A DNA stretch of 64,000 nt from Bog-756 sp963737625 (GTDB lineage: Bacteria; Actinomycetota; Acidimicrobiia; Acidimicrobiales; RAAP-2), in contig CAVTTK010000002.1 in the NCBI GenBank assembly GCA_963737625.1, positions 806,001-870,000 on the forward strand, read 5' to 3'. This document shows positions 17,561 to 26,729 of the stretch, piece by piece; position 1 is the stretch's first letter, and every line of letters begins with the position of its first letter. Below the pieces are notes generated by a model, which saw only the letters and a list, made by a program, of their open reading frames with translations, was not told where the DNA came from and searched no databases. A program made the translations under genes and the position numbers.

Positions 17561-18349
17561 ATGAGACAGGAGCTCTCGGGGAAGGTCGCCATCGTCACCG
17601 GAGGGGCGAGCGGGATCGGCCGCGCCACCGTCGAGCTGTTCGCCGACGAGGGGGCCAAGGTGGTGGTGGCCGATGTCGACGCCGAGGGAGGCGAGGCGTT
17701 GGCCGCGGCGTTGGGGGACGCCGTCCACTTCCGCCGGACCGACGTGTCCGACGCCGACGATGTTCAGGGACTGGTCGACGCGGCCGTGGAGCGGTTCGGT
17801 GGCCTGCACGTCATGGTCAACAATGCCGGCATCTCCAGCTCCTTTCGACGATTCCTGCGCGACGACCTCCGCGACTTCGACCGGGTGATGGCCGTGAACC
17901 TGTTCGGCGTGATCATCGGAACGCAGCGGGCCGGCCGGCACATGGCCGAGCACGGTGGCGGCTCGATCATCAACACCTCGTCGATCGGCGGGCTCACCGG
18001 AGGTGGCCCACCGATTGCCTACCGAACCTCCAAGGCGGCCATCGTCCAGTTCAGCCGTATGGTGGCCACCGATCTGGCCGAGTTCGGCATCCGGGTGAAC
18101 TGCATCGCGCCCGGCCACATCCCCACGGGGATTACCAACTACGACCTCGGGCCCACCATCGAGGCCGACCAGCCGCTGCAACGTCGGGGGACACCGCACG
18201 ACGTGGCCGAGGCCGTGCTGTTCCTGGCCGGTGACCGGTCGGCCCAGATCACCGGCATCGTCGTCCCCGTGGACGGCGGGACGGTGGCTGGCCGACCGGT
18301 CCGTCGAGTCCCCATCGGGGTGGAGACGAAGGACGCCGGCGTCGACTGA
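17561..18349 (+). CDS. short-chain dehydrogenase/reductase
   Basis: 262 residues from ATG 17561 with AAAGGAACG upstream. Classical SDR motifs are TGGASGIG (cofactor), DVSD, NNAG, NTSSIGG (catalytic Ser), AYRTSKAA (Tyr-x3-Lys) and APGHIPTG. An acidic ADVDAEG after beta-2 predicts NAD(H) preference. It would oxidise a secondary alcohol or reduce a ketone; the flanking P450s suggest P450-generated alcohols. It is convergent with the TetR gene at 18379. Confidence 0.88.
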   Translation: MRQELSGKVAIVTGGASGIGRATVELFADEGAKVVVADVDAEGGEALAAALGDAVHFRRTDVSDADDVQGLVDAAVERFGGLHVMVNNAGISSSFRRFLRDDLRDFDRVMAVNLFGVIIGTQRAGRHMAEHGGGSIINTSSIGGLTGGGPPIAYRTSKAAIVQFSRMVATDLAEFGIRVNCIAPGHIPTGITNYDLGPTIEADQPLQRRGTPHDVAEAVLFLAGDRSAQITGIVVPVDGGTVAGRPVRRVPIGVETKDAGVD

Positions 18350-18378
18350 CCGCCGCCGACTCCGGTCTGCGACGGCGA

Positions 18379-19017
18379 TCATGTCGGCCCCCGACCGTCC
18401 CGAACGGCCTCCTCGACCAGTCCGATGACCCAGGCGATCGCCTCCACGGCCTGCTGGTGGTCAATCTCCCAGTCGATGACCAGGCGCTCGTAGGAGGCCA
18501 CGCTCCAGAGCACGTCGAACACGGCGGCGGCGGCCGTCCGCTCCGCACCCGTCCACTGGTCGGCCCGCTCGGCCACGGCGGCGAGCAGCGCGTCCTGTTG
18601 TCGCTCCTTGGCCACGGCCAGGGTCGGCTCGAGCGGTGGTCGTGACTCCCTCGGATACTGGGAGACGTGGTCGAAGATCTGGGCCGCCACCGTGCCGATG
18701 TCGTCGAGGCTCATGCCGGCCAGGTCGATGCCGGCCTCCTGCTCGTTCCGGTGCATCACCGCGTCGCGGAGCCCGCGCTCGCTGCCGAAGTAGCGGTACA
18801 CGGTCCGTTCGTTGACGCCGGCCCGTTCGGCCACCGCCCGCACGGTGAGCTTCTTCCAGTCTCGGACGGACGTGCGGTGGATGAGCTCGGAGCCGGCGTC
18901 GAGGATCTTCTCCCGGGTCTCCGCCGCCCGCTCGCGGCGCAGGGTTCCGTTGTAGGGCCGACCCGGTCGCGCCGGAGGGTCCAATCCCGGATTCTGGGTG
19001 GTGGTCACGGCGTCCAT
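18379..19017 (-). CDS. TetR-family transcriptional regulator
   Basis: 212 residues. The N-terminal helix-turn-helix is clear: RAAETREKILDAGSELI, then LTVRAVAERAGVNERTVYRYFGSERGLRDAV. The C-terminal ligand domain is helical and diverged. It starts 4 bases after the stop of the SDR at 19022, so P450-SDR-TetR form one minus-strand unit. Such regulators usually repress their own operon and a divergent one; the likeliest target is the 20976-21080 spacer. The ligand is unknown. Confidence 0.9.
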   Translation of the reverse strand: MDAVTTTQNPGLDPPARPGRPYNGTLRRERAAETREKILDAGSELIHRTSVRDWKKLTVRAVAERAGVNERTVYRYFGSERGLRDAVMHRNEQEAGIDLAGMSLDDIGTVAAQIFDHVSQYPRESRPPLEPTLAVAKERQQDALLAAVAERADQWTGAERTAAAAVFDVLWSVASYERLVIDWEIDHQQAVEAIAWVIGLVEEAVRDGRGPT

Positions 19018-19021
19018 TCCC

Positions 19022-19762
19022 TTAGGCCAACTTCGCCGACCAACCTCCGTCGACCGGGATCACCGCGCCGGTGACGAACGAGGCCCGGTCGGATGCCAGG
19101 AAGGCCCCGACCTCGGCCACCTCGAAGGGTTGTCCGGCGCGGTTGAGGGCGGCTTTGGCGGCGATATCGGGGATGAAGTCCTCGGCCCCCTGGGCCATGA
19201 TCTCGGTGAGGATGAACCCGGGACAGATGGTGTTGACCCGGATCCCCTGGGTGCCGTACTCGATGGCCGCAGACTTGCTGGCACCGATGATGCCGTGCTT
19301 GGCCGCCTGGTAGACACTGGTGAAGGCCGAGCCGTTGAGTCCGCCGACCGAGGACCAGTTGATGATGGAGCCGCCACCGGTCGGGAGCATGGTGCGGATG
19401 CCGTGTTTCATCCCCAGCATCACTCCCCGCAGATCCACATCCATCAGGCGGTCGTAGAACTCCATGGTCAGGTCGGCGAGCGCACAGCCGTCGGCGATGC
19501 CGGCCACGTTGAGCACGGCGTCCACCCGCCCGAACTCCTCGACGGCGGCCGCCATCGTCGCCTCCACGTCGGCCTCCCGGGAGACGTCACAGTGCACGGG
19601 CAGGACGCCGTCGCCCACCTCGGTGGCCGTGTCCTGCTCCGCCCCGCTGATGTCGGCAGCCACAACCGTCGCTCCCTCCCGAACGAAGACCTTGACTGAC
19701 GCTTTGCCCATGCCTGAGCCCGCCCCGGTGATCACGGCAACCTTGTCGTCCAGCATTCCCAT
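19022..19762 (-). CDS. short-chain dehydrogenase/reductase
   Basis: 246 residues. Two adjacent ATGs (19765, 19762) follow GGAGGCAC; 19762 has the better spacing and gives GMLDDKVAVITGAGSGMG. Motifs are TGAGSGMG, the acidic AADISGAE (NAD preference), NVAG, NWSSVGG (catalytic Ser), VYQAAKHG (Tyr-x3-Lys) and CPGFILTE. The fold resembles hydroxysteroid and cyclic-alcohol dehydrogenases, but this is a family-level impression. It lies 16 bases downstream of the P450 and just upstream of TetR. Confidence 0.88.
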   Translation of the reverse strand: MGMLDDKVAVITGAGSGMGKASVKVFVREGATVVAADISGAEQDTATEVGDGVLPVHCDVSREADVEATMAAAVEEFGRVDAVLNVAGIADGCALADLTMEFYDRLMDVDLRGVMLGMKHGIRTMLPTGGGSIINWSSVGGLNGSAFTSVYQAAKHGIIGASKSAAIEYGTQGIRVNTICPGFILTEIMAQGAEDFIPDIAAKAALNRAGQPFEVAEVGAFLASDRASFVTGAVIPVDGGWSAKLA

Positions 19763-19778
19763 CATGTGCCTCCGGCGG

Positions 19779-20975
19779 TCACGAGGTGAAGACCGGGAGC
19801 GTCTCCCAGCCCCGGACCGTAGAGGTGGGGGCAAGGGTGGCCCGGTCCATGTCGACGTCCCAGGTCGGGAAGCGGTTGAGCACCTCGTCGAGGGCCACCC
19901 TGCCCTCCAGGCGGGCCAGGGCCGCGCCCAGGCAGAGATGGATCCCGTACCCGAAGGTCAGCGGTTTCCCGTCGTTCCGGTGGATGTCGAAGGTGTCCCC
20001 GTCAGGGAAGCGACGGTCGTCGTGATTGGCCGATGCCGGGAGCAGCATCATGATGCTGCCCTCGGGGACGGTCTGGCCATGGATCTCGACAGCCTCGGTG
20101 ACGTACCTGGCGGCGTGGGGCGCGGGTGTCTCGAAGCGCAGGAGCTCCTCGATGGCCCCGGGGATGAGGGACCGGTCCTCGACCAGCTCCCGTCGTTGGT
20201 CCGGGTGGTCGGCCAGCACCTTTCCCGTCCAACCGATCAGCCGGCCCGTCGTCTCGTTGCCGGCGCCGGTGATGACGCTGATGTAGGTGAGGAGCTCGTC
20301 ACGGGTCAGGCGACGGACGGTGCCGGTCTCGTCTTCGAACTCCGCCTGGAGGAGCTCGGTCATGATGTCGTCCGAGGGGTGATCGGCCCGCCAGTCGATG
20401 TACTCGGCGAACATGTCCGTGGGGACGAAGTTCTCGGACACCTCCATGGGCTGACCGGCCTCGGTGCGGAGGTTGGCGTCGACCTTGTCCCGCACCGACT
20501 CCTGGTCCTGCTCGGGGATGCCGAGGAGCATGCCGATGACCCGCATGGGCATCTGGGCGCCGAGGTCGGCGATGAAGTCGAACTCCTCGGCACCGATCAG
20601 CGGGTCGAGGCTGCGGGCGCAGAAGGCGCGGATCTGCGGTTCGAGGGCGGCCACCCGGTTGGGTGAGAACACCCGGGACATCAGCCGGCGATGGATGGTG
20701 TGGACCGGCGGGTCCTCGAAGATGAGCACACCTGAAGGCATCTCGATATCGGCCCGGATGAGCTCGATGATGCCGCCCCGCCCGGAGATGAAGGTCTTGT
20801 TGTCGAGATAGCCGCGCTCCACGTCGGCGAATCGGCTCACCGCATAGAAGTCGTGGGGTTCGTTGTAGTAGAGCGGAGCCTCCTCCCGCAGGCGGTGGAA
20901 GACCGGGTACGGGTCGGCATCGATGCCCACGTCGTACGGGTCGTAGTACACGTCATCCGTGCTCTGGATCGTCAC
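19779..20975 (-). CDS. cytochrome P450
   Basis: 398 residues. GTG 20975 is preceded by GGGGAGG at 6-base spacing and gives TIQSTDDVYYDPYDVGIDADPYPVF. Landmarks are the I-helix ITGAGNETTGRLIGW, ExxR in EELLR and the haem loop FGYGIHLCLGAALARLEG with Cys348. It is clearly different from the 8838/16119 pair. It heads the P450-SDR-TetR unit and is divergent from the alcohol dehydrogenase at 21081. An oxygenation-then-alcohol-oxidation sequence with the two flanking dehydrogenases is a reasonable inference. Confidence 0.92.
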   Translation of the reverse strand: MTIQSTDDVYYDPYDVGIDADPYPVFHRLREEAPLYYNEPHDFYAVSRFADVERGYLDNKTFISGRGGIIELIRADIEMPSGVLIFEDPPVHTIHRRLMSRVFSPNRVAALEPQIRAFCARSLDPLIGAEEFDFIADLGAQMPMRVIGMLLGIPEQDQESVRDKVDANLRTEAGQPMEVSENFVPTDMFAEYIDWRADHPSDDIMTELLQAEFEDETGTVRRLTRDELLTYISVITGAGNETTGRLIGWTGKVLADHPDQRRELVEDRSLIPGAIEELLRFETPAPHAARYVTEAVEIHGQTVPEGSIMMLLPASANHDDRRFPDGDTFDIHRNDGKPLTFGYGIHLCLGAALARLEGRVALDEVLNRFPTWDVDMDRATLAPTSTVRGWETLPVFTS

Positions 20976-21080
20976 GCCTAACCTCCCCTTGCTTTCATGT
21001 CGTACTGTGACACTAAGCTGTCGGACGGTCAAGCGCAGAGCCATGCTGGAACCCGGGGATGGCCCAGAGGATGGGGGACG

Positions 21081-22226
21081 ATGAAGACGCACGCCGCGGT
21101 CTTGTGGGGGCGGGAGCAGGACTGGAAGATCGAGGAGATCGACCTCGACCCGCCCCAGGCAGACGAGGTGCTGGTCAAGTGGATGGCGGCCGGTCTCTGC
21201 CACTCCGACGAGCATCTCCAGTCGAGCGAGATGGGGTCCGAGGCGGGTACCGGCCAGCCGGTGCGGGCGGGGCTCTTCCCCATGGTGGGCGGGCACGAAG
21301 GGGGAGGGGTGGTGCTCGAGGTCGGGCCCGGTGTCACCAGCCTCGAGGCTGGTGACCACGTGGCCGCCAGCTTCTTCCCCATCTGCGGCCGGTGCACGAT
21401 GTGCATCACCGGGCACTCCAACCTCTGCGACCTGGGCGCAGCCACCTTCCTCCCCGGTCAGATCGCCGACGGCACCATCCGGTACCACCTCGACGGCCGG
21501 TCCCTCAATGTGATGTCGAAGCTGGGCACGTTTGCCGAGCACAGCGTCTGCCACGAGGCCTCGCTGGTGAAGGTCGACCCCGAGGTGCCGCTGACCGCGG
21601 TGGCTCTGGTGTCGTGTGGGGTGGCCACGGGTTGGGGCTCGGCGGTGTACCGGGCCGAGGTGATGCCCGGCGATACCGTCGTGGTGGTCGGTGTGGGGGG
21701 GGTCGGCATGAACGCCGTGCAGGGGGCCAAGATGGTCGGTGCCCTGAACATCGTCGCCGTGGACCCGGTGGAGTTCAAACAGAAGGCGGCACTTGATTTC
21801 GGGGCTACCCACACGGCGGCGTCCATGGAGGAGGCCCTGCCCATGGTCACCGAACTGACCCGTGGCCAGATGGCTAACGCCGTGATCATGGTACCCGGGG
21901 TGATGTACGGGGACCTGATGGCCGGTGCCCTCGCCCTGACCGGCAAGGGTGGTACCTGCGTGGTCACCGGCGTCGCTCCCCAGGTGCAGCTGGAGGCCAG
22001 CGTGAACCTCTTCGATCTGGCCATGATGCAGAAGGAGATCAAGGGGGTCATCTTCGGTGCCGCCAACCCGCGCTTTGACATTCCCAACCTCCTGGCTCTG
22101 TACCGGTCGGGTCAACTGAAGCTGGATGAGCTGATCACCAAGACGTATCGCCTCGACCAGATCAATCAGGGCTACCGGGACATGCTCGACGGCGTGAACA
22201 TTCGAGGCGTGGTCACCTTCGAGTGA
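21081..22226 (+). CDS. zinc-dependent alcohol dehydrogenase, NDMA-dependent (mycofactocin-associated) type
   Basis: 381 residues. ATG 21081 is preceded by GGGGGA. Zinc ADH landmarks are the catalytic ligands Cys40 and His72-Glu73 (GGHEGGG), the structural zinc Cys102, 105, 108 and 116, and the nucleotide loop VVGVGGVGMN. The pattern KTHAAVLWG, VKWMAAGLCHSDEHL and YRLDQINQGYRDMLDG matches the NDMA-dependent alcohol dehydrogenases of actinobacteria, whose NAD is non-exchangeable and recycled through mycofactocin. That dependence is from family knowledge; no mycofactocin biosynthesis gene is in this window. Its stop overlaps the next start (GTGA). Confidence 0.85.
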   Translation: MKTHAAVLWGREQDWKIEEIDLDPPQADEVLVKWMAAGLCHSDEHLQSSEMGSEAGTGQPVRAGLFPMVGGHEGGGVVLEVGPGVTSLEAGDHVAASFFPICGRCTMCITGHSNLCDLGAATFLPGQIADGTIRYHLDGRSLNVMSKLGTFAEHSVCHEASLVKVDPEVPLTAVALVSCGVATGWGSAVYRAEVMPGDTVVVVGVGGVGMNAVQGAKMVGALNIVAVDPVEFKQKAALDFGATHTAASMEEALPMVTELTRGQMANAVIMVPGVMYGDLMAGALALTGKGGTCVVTGVAPQVQLEASVNLFDLAMMQKEIKGVIFGAANPRFDIPNLLALYRSGQLKLDELITKTYRLDQINQGYRDMLDGVNIRGVVTFE

Positions 22227-23785
22227 CGGACCACCTGTACTCGGCTCGTCGGAGGCGACCCGTGACCCGGAAGGCGGCCTCCACGGCCCCGGAACTGTTC
22301 GGCCCGTCCGGGACTCCGGAGGTCGTCGTGATCGGGGCCGGGTTCGGGGGGATCGCCGCGGGCGTGAGGCTGCGGCGGTCCGGTATCCACACCTTCGCCA
22401 TCTATGAGTCCTCGCCCGGGGTCGGTGGTACCTGGTGGGACAACACGTACCCGGGGGCCGAGGTCGACGTGCCCTCCAACCTGTACCGCTACTCGTTCAA
22501 GTCCTACGACTGGTCGCGGACCCACGCCCAACAGCCCGAGCTCCAGTCGTATCTCGAGGAAACCGTCGACGAGTTCGGCCTCCGCCCCCACCTCCGTCTG
22601 GGTGTCACCGTCCGGTCGACCACGTGGGACGACCGACGGCACGTGTGGACGGTCACCCTGGACGACAGCACCGAGATCGAGTGCCACGCGGTCATCAGCG
22701 CCGTGGGCTTCCTCAACGTGCCGCGGTATCCCGACTGGCCCGGCCTGGAGACCTTTACCGGACCGAGGTTCCATACCTCTCGGTGGGAGCACCAGCACGA
22801 CCTGTCCGACAAGGTGGTGGCCGTGGTGGGGACGGGCTCCACGGCCACCCAGGTGGTGCCGGCCCTTCAACCTGTGGCCGGGAGGATCCTCCTCTTCCAA
22901 CGGGAGCCCGGGTGGGTCATGCCCAAGGGAGAACGGGAGCTCACCGACGCCGAGCGTCGACGCCTGGCCCGGCCCTGGCGACGGGCCCTGAATCGGGCCG
23001 GCCTGCGGTACACCCTCGAGAAGGGGCTCATCGGTGCCGCCACCTTCCGGCCCGGTACCCAACTGCAGGCCAGACGCCAGCAGACCTGCCTGGACTACAT
23101 CGCCCGGGAGTTCGCCGACCACCCCGACCTGCAGAAGGCCGTCACCCCGACCTATCCCTACCCGGGCAAGCGCCCGGTCATCGCCAGCACGTTCTATCCC
23201 GCTCTGAAGGCGGACAACGTGGAGCTGGTTCCCAGGGCCGTGTCCCGGGTCACCCCAACGGGCATCGTCGACGCCGACGGGGTGGAGCGGGAGGTCGACG
23301 TGATGGTGTTGGCCACCGGCTTCCAGGCGGCCGACTACCTGGCGCGCCTTCGGGTCACCGGTCGGCGGGGCACGACCCTCCAGCAGCACTGGGCGGGCGA
23401 GCCGCGGGCGTATCTGGGCATCACCGTGCCGGGCTTCCCCAACTTCTTCATGATGTACGGGCCGGGCACCAACGGCGGGGAGCTGGTGTCCATGCTCGAG
23501 GCTCAGGCCGACTACGCCGTACGGGCGCTGAAGCGGATGACCCGTCGTCAGTTCAGCGCCGTCGAGGTCCGGCCGGCGTTCGAGGCGCTGTGGTTCATCT
23601 GGCTCCAGTCGAAGATGGAGGGGACGTCGTGGTCCCTGACCACCAATTACTTCCGGTCCCCAACGGGGAAGATCGTCACCCAGTGGCCCTCGGGGAACCT
23701 GGTCTACCGGGCCCTGGTCAAGGCCTTGGGCCGCGTGTCCGAGGCCGGCCGTCGTCGAGAGGAGCCCGCGCCATGGGCTGCGTGA
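22223..23785 (+). CDS. flavin-containing monooxygenase, Baeyer-Villiger type
   Basis: 520 residues, starting at GTG 22223 within the GTGA overlap; GTG 22262 downstream is an alternative. Two dinucleotide loops are seen: FAD GAGFGG (about residues 38-43) and NADPH GTGSTA (about 203-208). Between them FTGPRFHTSRW (178-188) fits the Baeyer-Villiger fingerprint FxGxxxHxxxW, with Glu instead of the usual Pro or Asp after Trp. ATGFQAADYL is the second signature. It would insert oxygen next to a ketone to give an ester or lactone using NADPH and O2. Coupling with an alcohol dehydrogenase suggests the order alcohol, ketone, lactone. Confidence 0.87.
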   Translation: MTDHLYSARRRRPVTRKAASTAPELFGPSGTPEVVVIGAGFGGIAAGVRLRRSGIHTFAIYESSPGVGGTWWDNTYPGAEVDVPSNLYRYSFKSYDWSRTHAQQPELQSYLEETVDEFGLRPHLRLGVTVRSTTWDDRRHVWTVTLDDSTEIECHAVISAVGFLNVPRYPDWPGLETFTGPRFHTSRWEHQHDLSDKVVAVVGTGSTATQVVPALQPVAGRILLFQREPGWVMPKGERELTDAERRRLARPWRRALNRAGLRYTLEKGLIGAATFRPGTQLQARRQQTCLDYIAREFADHPDLQKAVTPTYPYPGKRPVIASTFYPALKADNVELVPRAVSRVTPTGIVDADGVEREVDVMVLATGFQAADYLARLRVTGRRGTTLQQHWAGEPRAYLGITVPGFPNFFMMYGPGTNGGELVSMLEAQADYAVRALKRMTRRQFSAVEVRPAFEALWFIWLQSKMEGTSWSLTTNYFRSPTGKIVTQWPSGNLVYRALVKALGRVSEAGRRREEPAPWAA

Positions 23786-23888
23786 CCCCCCGCCCGTCGT
23801 CCCCAGCCTCTTGGCGGTCGAGTTCCCGTGCCGCTGCTATCGCGGCGGGCCAGTGGTCCGTCCTTCCCATCCGACCGAGGAGCCCCGT

Positions 23889-25124
23889 ATGGCCATGAGT
23901 CTCGATTTCGACCCTCTCGACCTTGTCGACCCGGAACGGTTCGCCCGTCACGGCTATCCGCACGAAGTGTGGACCCGACTGCGAGCCGGGGCACCGGTGG
24001 CCTACATCGAGCCACCGGGGCACCCGCCCTTCTGGGCGGTGACCAAGCATGCCGACGTCCAGTACGCGGCATCGCAGCCCCAGCTGTTCTCGAGCGCGGG
24101 CGGTATCACCCTGGACATGGACCTGACCGGGATCGAGATGCCGGCGGAGATGATCGTCTATCTCGATCCCCCCGAACACGGTCCAATGCGCCAGGTGGCC
24201 AACAAGAAGTTCCTGCGCAGCGCGGTCCGGGCCCGGAGTGAGGAGATCTACCGGATCGCCGCCGACCTGGTCGATCGGGCGGCCACCGGGGGCGAGATCC
24301 GGGAATGCGACTTCGTCGACACCTTCGCCGCCCCGTTTCCGGTGGCGGTCATCTCCTGGGTCCTGGGCGTGCCTCCCGAAGACTGGGAGCACCACTTCCG
24401 CTGGACCAACGAGATCATCGGCAAAGACGATCCCGAGTACCGGCTCCCCGGGGAGAGCCCCGAGCAGACCTCCATGCGGGCCCGTGGCGAGCTGCACCGC
24501 TACTTCACGACGATGGTGGCCCAACGTCGCCAGGATCCCCAGGACGACCTGGTCACCCAGTTGGTGCAGAGCGAAGTCAACGGGGCACCCCTCACCCGAC
24601 AGCAGCTGGTGACCTACTGCGAGCTGCTGGTGGAGGCGGGCAACCAGACCACCCGTGACGCCATCGCCGGTGGGATGCAGGCCTTCTGTGAGTTCCCCGA
24701 TCAGTGGGAGAAATTGCGGGCTCGTCCCGAGCTCCTTCCCGGGGCGGTGGAGGAGATCCTGAGGTGGGTCACGCCGATCTGCTACTTCTCGCGGACGGCC
24801 ACCGAGGACTGTGTGTTGCACGGGCAGCAGATCCATGCTGGGGACAAGGTGGCGCTGTACTGGGCATCGGCCAACCGCGACGAGGAGGTGTTCGAGGACC
24901 CCTTCGAGTTCCGCATCGACCGTGAGCCCGGCCAGCCCGTCGTCTTCGGCTTCGGACCGCACCTGTGCATGGGGGCCCACGTGGCCCGGGCCGAGCTGAT
25001 GGCCATGTTCGGCCTCCTGGTCGACCGGATGGAGTTCTTCGAGCAGTCAGGGCCGATCGAGCGGCTCAACTCATCGGTCAACGGCGCCATCAAGCACCTG
25101 CCCATCCGGTACCGCCTGACCTAG
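23889..25124 (+). CDS. cytochrome P450
   Basis: 411 residues. ATG 23889 is preceded by GAGGAG; ATG 23895 is an alternative. Landmarks are the I-helix LLVEAGNQTTRDAIAGG (Asn in place of Glu in the acid-alcohol pair region), ExxR in EEILR and the haem loop FGFGPHLCMGAHVARAE with Cys360. It differs from the three other P450s here and is nearer the type found in actinobacterial steroid and terpenoid clusters. It is followed by the amidohydrolase at 25184 on the same strand. Confidence 0.92.
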   Translation: MAMSLDFDPLDLVDPERFARHGYPHEVWTRLRAGAPVAYIEPPGHPPFWAVTKHADVQYAASQPQLFSSAGGITLDMDLTGIEMPAEMIVYLDPPEHGPMRQVANKKFLRSAVRARSEEIYRIAADLVDRAATGGEIRECDFVDTFAAPFPVAVISWVLGVPPEDWEHHFRWTNEIIGKDDPEYRLPGESPEQTSMRARGELHRYFTTMVAQRRQDPQDDLVTQLVQSEVNGAPLTRQQLVTYCELLVEAGNQTTRDAIAGGMQAFCEFPDQWEKLRARPELLPGAVEEILRWVTPICYFSRTATEDCVLHGQQIHAGDKVALYWASANRDEEVFEDPFEFRIDREPGQPVVFGFGPHLCMGAHVARAELMAMFGLLVDRMEFFEQSGPIERLNSSVNGAIKHLPIRYRLT

Positions 25125-25183
25125 CCGGCGCTTCCGACCGCCCCACCCCCGTCAACGTGTTCGACACGGAAGGAAGGACCACC

Positions 25184-26290
25184 ATGGACGAGACGAGCAT
25201 CTACTCCTGCGACGATCACCTGGATCTGCGCTCGGTCCCGCCCGACCTGTGGCAGAACCGCCTGCCCAAGGACCTGGTCGAGCGGGGTCCACGGGTGGTG
25301 CGGGGTGAGGGTGACCCCATGTGGGTGTGCAACGACCGAATCCTCGGCCGCAGCGGGCTGCCCCAAGGGGACCAGCTGGTGGCCCTCAGCGCGGTCAGTC
25401 GGGCCGGCCTGGAAGACGACGGCTTCCGGGTCAGCGACCCGAAGCTGCGGCTGGAGGACATGGACCTCGACGGCGTGTGGGCCTCCGTGATCTACGGCCC
25501 CATCCCCCTGACCCTCGCCATCCCCGAACCGGACCTGCAGACGGCCAGTTACGCGGCGTGGAACGACTGGGCCATCGAGGAGTTCAATGCCTTCGCCCCC
25601 GACCGACTCTGCGCCCTCCCGTTCCTCCCCAGCCACTCGCCCGAGGCCGCGGTGGCCGAGCTCGGGCGGGTGGCGGCCATGGGTCACCGTGGCGCCATCA
25701 TCGACGTCTTCGACTTCGATGCCGGGGATCCGGAATGGGACCGGCTGTGGGCCGCGGCCGAGGAGACCGGGCTACCGCTCAGCTTCCACATCAAAGAGGG
25801 AGCCTCGTCGAGGCTGAGCTACCAGGTGGGCAAGTGGCAGTCGGCGGCGTTCGCCACCCTGCTTCCTCTCCAGTTGGACGAGGCGCTGGCCATCATGGTG
25901 TTCTCCGGGGCTCTTGAGCGCCATCCCGGACTGACGCTGGTGTTGGCCGAGGCCGGAGTGGGCTGGCTCCCGTACTTCCTCGCCCGGATGGACATGGAGT
26001 GGGCCAACCTCCGGGACAAGATCGACTACGCCCCTCGCCTCCCGCCCAGTGAGCTGTTCAGGCGACAGGTCATCGCCACCTTCGAGGAGGAACCTCTGGC
26101 GTACCAGTACATCCCGCACCTCGGAGCCGCCTCCTGCATGTGGGCGGCGGACTTCCCCCACACCGACAGCACGTTCCCCGAGTCTCGACGCTCCATCGAG
26201 GAGACGCTGGGCATGCTCCCCGATGACGATCGTCGCAAGGTCACCGCCGTCAACTGCGCCACGTTGTACGGGTTCGAGTATGTCGCCTGA
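25184..26290 (+). CDS. amidohydrolase-2 family metal-dependent hydrolase
   Basis: 368 residues from ATG 25184 with GGAAGG upstream. COG2159-type features are YSCDDHLDL at the N-terminus (a Cys-Asp-Asp-His variant of the metal motif), SFHIKEG (metal His), LVLAEAGVGWLPYFLARMD and MWAADFPHTDSTFPES with the catalytic Asp. The GVGWLPYFL and ADYPHSDSxWP stretches are shared with the amidohydrolase at 39048. It lies between a P450 and a VOC protein on the same strand. Hydrolase or decarboxylase chemistry is possible within the family. Confidence 0.82.
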   Translation: MDETSIYSCDDHLDLRSVPPDLWQNRLPKDLVERGPRVVRGEGDPMWVCNDRILGRSGLPQGDQLVALSAVSRAGLEDDGFRVSDPKLRLEDMDLDGVWASVIYGPIPLTLAIPEPDLQTASYAAWNDWAIEEFNAFAPDRLCALPFLPSHSPEAAVAELGRVAAMGHRGAIIDVFDFDAGDPEWDRLWAAAEETGLPLSFHIKEGASSRLSYQVGKWQSAAFATLLPLQLDEALAIMVFSGALERHPGLTLVLAEAGVGWLPYFLARMDMEWANLRDKIDYAPRLPPSELFRRQVIATFEEEPLAYQYIPHLGAASCMWAADFPHTDSTFPESRRSIEETLGMLPDDDRRKVTAVNCATLYGFEYVA

Positions 26291-26318
26291 GGAGGCCGGG
26301 CCGCGGCCGGAGGGGGCC

Positions 26319-26729
26319 GTGCGAGGCTTCGATCACGTGGCCCTGCCCATGCAACATACCGACGCCATGGTGGCCTTCTACCGCTCCTTGGGTCTGCCGG
26401 TGACCGAGCACCCGTATCTCGTGCGGGTCCAAGTCGGTGATCAGATGATCAACTTCCACCGTCCCGAGCTGTGGCAAGGGGAGTTTCCTCTGCGCGCCCC
26501 GGCGGCGATTCCCCCGTGCGGCGACCTGTGCCTGGTGTGGCAGGGACCGGCGGACGCGCTGGCCTCGCTGCTCGATCGGGCCGGTGCCGGCATCGTCGAG
26601 GGACCGGTGGAGCGGGACGGTGGACGTGGTGAGGCCGGCTGGAGCGTCTATGTCCGGGACCCGGATGGCAATCTCATCGAGTTCATGACCTACCCGCACG
26701 AATCGAAGGAGCACGCACGTGTCAGCTGA
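26319..26729 (+). CDS. VOC (glyoxalase/dioxygenase fold) family protein
   Basis: 136 residues from GTG 26319, preceded by GGAGG at 26309-26313; this start places FDHVALPM at the N-terminus as the family expects. An ATG at 26280, overlapping the amidohydrolase, is the alternative. The two beta-alpha-beta-beta-beta repeats are visible: DHVALP..FYRSLGLPV and YVRDPDGNLIEFM, with His and Glu metal-ligand candidates. The family includes lyases, epimerases and extradiol dioxygenases; no choice can be made. It overlaps the next gene by 11 bases. Confidence 0.78.
   Translation: MRGFDHVALPMQHTDAMVAFYRSLGLPVTEHPYLVRVQVGDQMINFHRPELWQGEFPLRAPAAIPPCGDLCLVWQGPADALASLLDRAGAGIVEGPVERDGGRGEAGWSVYVRDPDGNLIEFMTYPHESKEHARVS

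Noticed and set aside
20998..21022. TGTC-GACA-TGTC half-site series in the P450/ADH spacer as a TetR operator
   Set aside because: Arms are only four bases and no convincing promoter surrounds them; expected by chance.
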